DNA from: Rhodocollybia butyracea | Taxonomy: Eukaryota; Basidiomycota; Agaricomycetes; Agaricales; Omphalotaceae | Reading direction: 5' to 3' | NCBI GenBank assembly: GCA_015501585.1 | Contig: JADNRY010000098.1 | Location: forward strand, 62,001 to 126,000 | Length of the DNA: 64,000 nucleotides | Shown: positions 58,001 through 64,000 of the stretch, one piece after another | Position numbering within the stretch: position 1 is the stretch's first letter | How the letters are laid out: each line of letters begins with the position of its first letter | The notes under the pieces: model-generated | The model's input: the letters and a program-made list of their open reading frames with translations, nothing else | What the model was told of the DNA's origin: nothing | Databases searched by the model: none | Translations under genes and position numbers: made by a program

Positions 58001-60490
58001 CAACACCTCTGCAAACACTTCATTTCTATCTTCGCCCTCATTCCCACTCCTCCGCGCGCGTTCCTTCTTCCTCCCCATAAACACATATCCAACATCCGCA
58101 GCAGCTTGTACAAGCGCTGCTTCATCGGGAGACTGAGCTTTATACTCGAACTCTCGCTCCTCCCCTGTTTCCCCATCACGAACGTTATACCCATACGCAT
58201 CGTGTTCGTTCTCGCCTCTTCCTGCTTCCAAGTCCTCATGCTCCTGCTCATCGGAGTGGTCGCCGGTGAGGGGAGAAGGTTTGGAATGGAGATTGGGAAC
58301 AGGCGACGCCAGCGCAGTATGACACAGCGCAAGGACGGTGAAGAAGCCGTTGAGGGAGCGCGCGAGGGTTGGTGAGGGACCGGTAGCACCGTTGCCGTCA
58401 TCGGAGGAAGCAAGCGCGATATCTTCGCTAAGGACCGCATCTCTAAATTGGTTCTTGTTCCTCGGTTTCTGCTTGGGCGTTTTGGATTTCACTTTCATGG
58501 TGCGCGCTGGGGTATCGTCAGATGAAGGTGTAATGTCCGTGGAACCAGAAGGGCGAGCGGGAGCAGCAGTAACATGGGGTGCTTTTTCGAGTTCGAATGA
58601 AGAATCTTCCTCGTCAGAGTCGGTGAGAACCTCGGGATCTCCGCGATAGGCTTTGCCTCCGATGGAACATTGTCTGAAAACCATCGAGTTCTATAATAAA
58701 ACGAGTGTAAAAAAAACCTTTCTTCAAGAAAAGCAAGGGAAAAAAACGTTACCTGCGTCAAAGTTCCAGTCTTGTCTGAAAAAATGTACTCGATCTGGCC
58801 TAAGTCGTCCGAAAGATTCCAGCTGCGCGCTTGAGTTGCTTGTGCAGGTGGATCAGGCTGACCCGGTATACTGCTAGGTTTGTCATACGCGATATCCTTA
58901 TCGAAGTATATCCAAATGGACTGGATAGTACGAACAATTTCGAGCGAGAGGTAGAGGGAAATAGGGACGAGATCTTGGAAGCTGTTACGAAGAAATTATA
59001 AATGAGTAGGTATGAGGGAAGAAGAAAAAAACGTACGTCAACAATGCAAACGCCCAGGTAACTCCCCCGTTTGCGCTTGGATTATCCCCCTTCTGATTAT
59101 CGTCGAATAACCACGGTGCGTCAAGTGGAGCGTAACGTTTTTCGAGGATCGAATCTACGACTGCGCATACGACCGCAAGGAGGGCGATCAGTGCGAGATT
59201 TATGAGTCTGCGAAGGATAAGCATAAGTAGTAGAGAAAGAGGAAGGAATACACGTACACCTGTGGATTCATCTGCCTCTCAACCCTACTCCGCTTACTCG
59301 GAGTGCCACCAGCATTCATGACAATCTTGGTATCCTGGCCTGTGAACAAGACGACGCCGATGACCCATGATGTGTTCCGGAGGACCGTTCCTCGAAGCAA
59401 AACAGTTTGCAAATCCACTGGGTGCTTCTCTCCTTGAGCCATCTGCACCATTCCATTAATGCGATACATGTTGGTCTCTGGGCGATCGCATTCAACTCGA
59501 AACTGTGCACCCTTTCCACTCGCACAATCCGCTGCACTCTTCAGATGATTGAGCCCTACCACTGCATTCCTACTCTTCAAATTCGTCTCTCCATCTAGAT
59601 TCTTCGTTTCGACGTAGGCGACATTATCAGGATCGGAGGTCGAGCAGATGAGGATATCGGCGGGAATGGGTTGGTCGTCGGATATACGGACGAAATCGCC
59701 TACGCGTAAATCTTCCCAGAGGGTAGGAATCCAAAGATCGTCTGGGTCTGCGGCCGGTAGTTTTGGTTTCTTGCCTGGTAAGGGCAAGCCTCTAACAAAC
59801 GTCCGGCTCTTTCCTCGTGTGCGATTGGCATTATTTACTCCACCCAACACTTGACAGACGCTCTGATTAACGCGCTTGTCAGCCTGATGTCTTCTGAAGT
59901 CTTCATACGCGTCTTTTAGTGCCGTGAGTGCAATGATAATGATCAGCGGGAGGATGACAACACCCGGCGAAATGGTGGCGAATTCAGGAAAGAACTGAAG
60001 GATTGCGATTCCGAGAAAGTATCTAGAGAGAATTCATTAGTACATATCAGTATCGGTATCAAATGAAGTGACTTTACATGTTGGCAACTCTCCGAAACTG
60101 TTCTAACAGATTCCTGGGTACAAAGGTGATGATCGTATACTTGCTCGAAATAACCTGGTTGCTCAAGTATACGTATTCCTTTTTCACCTTCTTTGGCCGG
60201 TTTGCGCTTCCAGTAATTCGCTTGAACAGTGACGGTGGCCGTGAATCATAATAACTTTCTGGTAAATCTTCGTTAACAAATATCGTACGTGGAGGACCAG
60301 GCGGCGGTTTCCGGGAAAAAAGGTCTTCGATTGAAAAGGATGTAAGCGTTGTGTAAAACGATAGGAAGCCTTGTTTCGCGGACTCGAGGCGAGTTGAAGG
60401 CGCAGTTGGCGACTTCGACTTGGAACCGGTAGCACTGACTTTCGTAGTACTAGCCATGGCCAGCAGCGTCGACGTGGTGGGAGTAATCAA
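55003..60490 (-). CDS. P4-type ATPase, phospholipid flippase (Dnf1/Dnf2-like)
   Basis: A large multi-exon gene. From the N-terminus it has [38 protein letters not shown] and [15 protein letters not shown]. The actuator motif is DGETNL (about 59600). The phosphorylation site DKTGTLTQ (about 58760) follows [17 protein letters not shown]. The nucleotide domain includes [14 protein letters not shown] and LLSKGAD, then [12 protein letters not shown], and the hinge motif is [11 protein letters not shown] (about 56600). Several membrane segments lie at 55.5-56.4 kb. These motifs define P4-ATPases, which move aminophospholipids to the cytosolic leaflet, usually with a Cdc50-type subunit. Long Ser/acidic inserts sit between the D-KTG site and the nucleotide domain. 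The C-terminal tail (to 55003) is Ser/Arg-rich and likely phosphorylated. Start is ATG 60490 or 60457. Confidence 0.9.
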
Positions 60491-62100
60491 CTGCGAAGCC
60501 GCCTATGTGATTGATTTCTCCATCTCGGTTTCTCGGACTATCACAAATCCTATTACGAAGCATAGATGACTCATCACAAGCTTCAAAATAAATTATCCGT
60601 TCCGAGCCGAAGACGCGGACTGACTATTATCCGTGTGAAACTCGGGGATCTGTCCGTTATGTCCAGTCATGCAAACCTTCACTATGTTGTAGCAACGTAG
60701 CAACTCCTCCCAGAACCTAATGCGCTCCTCAGATGTATTTTTATTGTGCTGTACAGCTCCACCCGCAGTTTCGTTCAGTATTCCATCTAGAACACTGAAA
60801 CAACGTGATATCATATAGTAGGGCCACCGAATGTATCGGACTTTCTTTCTTTTCCTTTTCCCGGTGGTACGGATCCGCTAGTGCTCTTAGTATACTGCGC
60901 GCGCAGCAGAAGCAGCACGCCCAATGTCAATGAAGGGCCATTCCAATTCTTCAGCTCTTGTTGTACACGGTTTAAGGCTTCAAATGCCTGAGTTGTGGTA
61001 GTTACGTCCTAAACCTGTGCTGGCGTCCTAACTCGGAGTCGATAAAGTATTTCAAGCTTGCTCATCAACGACAACAGCATAACTCCCAACACGATGGATC
61101 GTCGAAGACCCGCGGAAAGGGCGGCAAAGATAATTAAGCCCGAATTCGAACAAAGGCGTACTGTCGACTTGGACACTGCAAATTAACGTCTAACACATGG
61201 CCATTCTTACGACGCTGGTACTCCTGGTAATGGAACAAAAGTATCTCCGTATCCGTAACAGTCTCGTCGCATACAAGCCTCGATGGCGAAGAGCAATACA
61301 AACTATGCCTGCTTGCCTTGATCGTCCTCGCTCAAGTCAGGGCAATTAAAATATGTCAGGTGTACCAGAAGGGCCTTGCAGACCAAGGCACCCTCAACGT
61401 TCAACATTCAATATTCAACCTCCGTTCTACACGGATACGAAAACCAGTGGCATAATACAGCTGGTAGCCTTAGAGTAATGCAAGTGGATATGAGCTCCGA
61501 AAAGCGGCTAATGCGCTTATCCGATTCTCCGTATTTTCATAGCTACAACTCCTGATACCATCTGTACAAGAAGAGATGTACAGCTCATAGCAGAACGGAA
61601 GACACTATCCTCAAGGAGACCAGGGCGTCGCTCTCGAAATTCAAGGATCCATGTTGCAACCGCTTGGCATACAAACTTGTCCCAGCTTAACTTCCTGCAA
61701 CATTATGCTACGACCCACGCCTCATCCTCGAGCCCCTTTGTTAATATTTGTAGCACAGCCATTACATACTGAATACAAGGAAATAACAAAAATTCGAAAT
61801 TTTAACCGACGACGAGCTCTTCTAGTGCGATTCGTGGACGATCTTGCCAACGTTATGAAAGCGGAAGGGCGGAGCTTTCAAAAATTTCCGAGACGGAGAG
61901 CAAAATATTGGAGCTTGTATGTTGTCCACCTCATCAAGCTTGGTACAGCAGCAAAAGTCTTTTGTTGAGCAAGAGCAATTGTGTTAGTCATCAAGCAAAG
62001 CAGCGAGCCGCCCGAGAAAGAAAGAATATGGTCAGGAAGTACTGACAAAGCGACGAGTCACCCGGCAGATAAGCAGGGCGAAAAGCGCTTTATAATCTGA
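60491..62100. other. Intergenic, no gene supported
   Basis: About 1.6 kb. A minus-strand frame at 60593-60814 (73 codons) and a plus-strand frame at 61651-61968 (105 codons) have no motif and no convincing start. The P4-ATPase promoter should lie at 60491-61100. Confidence 0.4.
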
Positions 62101-63990
62101 TCAAGGCCTAGCTTGAAGTTCCTGCAGTATGGTCTGGTAACCGGTGTTACTGGTGCTAGTAGGTGACACCGCTTGCGGTAAATCGAGTGATCGTACTTCT
62201 CGAGACTCCTTTGGCAGCCACTCTGACAGTTCCGGGCGCGCCAGAGGATTGTTATCCTGCAGCAGCTGCGAAAAGTCTTTCAACTGTCTGAGGCCAGTCG
62301 GATGCAGTCTTGACGGAAAGAAGACGGAATACAGCCAGATATATTCGAATACCTTTCCGCAACTGAAACGGTCCGCTAGGAAAGGATTGTATGGACCTTT
62401 ACTTTCGACCTCTATAGAATTGCTTAGCTCATAAGGAAAACATGCAAAGCAGGAATACAAAACAGGTGCCATATAGCCAATAGTACCAACCATGCCACGT
62501 ACTTGGACTTGATTCTTGACAGCAACGTCAAAGTCGGTTATGACAAGAGTAAAAGAGCCAGGGACCAAAAGAAGGTTACGGGGCTTTATGTCTCGATGGG
62601 CTACCGATAATGTTGTGTGTAGGAAGTTTAGGCCACGGGCCAAACCCTGACTTATCGGTAGCATATGACTGAGGAAAGCTTCGTCGAGTTCGTTAACTTT
62701 GTCGTAAAAGGAATGGTTCTGAATAGCATTGCAGGCGTCGGCCAAAACGATGAGCGCCGGAGGAGAACATTGGCGAAAACCCCATCTTTGTAGCAGATAT
62801 CGATGGGATGTATAATGTTGTCGGGTTTGTCGTGATAAATCCCTTCAATAACTGTAAGTCAAGTCCTTGAACCTCTTTGGTAACGATATTGCCTTTTCGA
62901 TAGACCAACTACGGAATCATCAGTTTGTGGCAGAGCGGAGATGTAGAGAACGTACCTTGCCCAGTCGTATAAGACTGGACTTCCCAGCTTCGCTTGTGGC
63001 TGCCCTCCCATTGTCCAGCTGTCCCTCTCCATCCTTCTTCTTCCGTTTCCGACTCCTATCTCCCGCATCATTCTCTTCATGTAGTCTTTTATCTCCTCTC
63101 TTTGAGTTGAGAGCTTGTTTCGCTTTTGCTGCTTTGATGATTGTTTGCGCGTACTCCGGGTCAAAAGAGACATTCCTGTCCGAGAAGTTGTATAAGATCG
63201 AGAGGAAGATGGGCGCATCGCGGCTATATCCAGACAGATCATAGATGTTGAACTTGTAATAAACCTGCAAGAAGTTTATATGAGAGGTCATGTAGAAGCC
63301 AAGGCACATACCCTCGTCTGCTCCTTCCACATGTACGCGACTTTGGCTTTGTAGTCTTCATTCACGTGTAACAACGGGAGAATGATGGAAGTGCCAGTCT
63401 CGCTGGCAAACGTACTGACCAAATATGCGCCCTCCATAAGCAACTTTCCCAATCACTGACATCCGGAGAAAAGATTTTGCATAACCAGAGTGGGACAAAG
63501 CCTTTCCAGAGACAACAGTCCGATCGTGGCCGCAACTTCGCCTGTTTGTCGAGGGCACTTACATACACCGGGAGATCATGTGGTCATCGCTTTGTCGAAA
63601 AACGGCTGTGAAATGATAATATGTATAAAGAGCTCCAGTCGACGGTAAGCACCTATTGCAAGTGTAGTTCGTCATCTACATCCTCGTGCGTTCGCGCCCG
63701 GAACGCTTTTGCGAGGTCACCAAAGAACTCAGTGACCATTACAGTTCCCTTTGCGCCGGCTTTTGCGTCTTAATAAAGTAATCTTGCTTGATCAATACCG
63801 CTCTGCATCAAGTGCACAAAATGTTTCGCGACTGCGTCAGAGAACGAGGAATCAACCACATCGGTATTGGAGTCGACGTTGAAGTATGGGCTTAATCCCG
63901 GCCAGACAGCCTCAATGGCATAGTAATCCTAAGGACGCGCACCATACACCGTACCTTGTAAGCTTCTTGAACGAAAATTTGAGAAAAATA
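62101..63990 (-). pseudogene. Divergent protein-kinase-like gene, possibly broken, runs to window end
   Basis: The C-terminal part (62101 to about 62840) has kinase marks: HRDIKPRN catalytic loop, ITDFDVAV where most kinases have DFG, and GTIGYMAP in the activation segment. Upstream exons include LVYRKGNIVTKEVQGLDL, VYYKFNIYDLSGYSRDAP with a Lys/Arg-rich stretch (RSRKRKKKDG), and near the end DYYAIEAVWPGLSPYFN. The order resembles large basidiomycete families of atypical kinases. Intact reading needs a frame change near 62855 and either a 30-nt intron or a stop at about 63770. It is therefore called a probable pseudogene, though unusually short introns could rescue part of it. The 5' end lies at or beyond the window edge. 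Confidence 0.5.
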
Positions 63991-64000
63991 GTACTTTTTG

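Noticed and set aside
60593..60814. 73-codon minus-strand frame
   Set aside because: No motif, no splice context, and it lies in the probable promoter side of the P4-ATPase gene. Too weak to call.
61651..61968. 105-codon plus-strand frame
   Set aside because: No recognisable domain or conserved pattern, and an irregular composition typical of chance frames.

Overview
The window looks like fungal nuclear DNA, most likely from an agaricomycete (basidiomycete). Protein genes carry many short introns (about 50-60 nt, GT..AG), and several belong to families expanded in these fungi: a DUF7918-type protein, a BTB/POZ protein, a P-loop NTPase resembling the crinkler group, and a divergent kinase. 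No tRNA, rRNA or bacterial-style operon was seen.

Layout. (1) 1-8.2 kb: a possible small secreted-peptide gene (405-746), then a Ty1/copia element (1011-7702, minus strand, TSD GATAA) whose Gag is split by a 1169-bp solo gypsy LTR (6027-7195, TSD ATAAT). (2) 8.2-17.3 kb: a 36-bp minisatellite in several blocks, broken up by two hAT-type MITEs with 8-bp TSDs, a probable 1.06-kb solo LTR and two 370-bp fold-back elements. Its middle part is in inverted orientation. (3) 17.3-24.6 kb: a gypsy element with intact 1169-bp LTRs, a long frameshifted gag and no pol. Its leader fits Tf1-style self-priming, and each LTR carries nine hairpins with a common loop and different, compensated stems. (4) 25-44.4 kb: seven copies and one remnant of an acireductone dioxygenase (ARD)-like gene with five conserved exons. 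In the copies all four metal ligands of ARD appear replaced. Other non-ARD sequence was duplicated with them, and a crinkler-like NTPase gene (38086-40180) lies between copies 5 and 6. (5) 46-64 kb: a more ordinary gene-rich stretch with a class II aldolase/adducin protein, a BTB protein, a DUF7918-type protein, a small Ser-rich exported protein, a medium-chain oxidoreductase, a P4-ATPase lipid flippase and a kinase-like gene running off the end.

The genes do not form an obvious pathway. The strongest candidates for something undescribed are the array of metal-less ARD-fold proteins and the hairpin array in the leader of the self-priming gypsy family. The Kex2-type peptide gene is a third. 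All family assignments come from reading motifs by eye; no database search was run.
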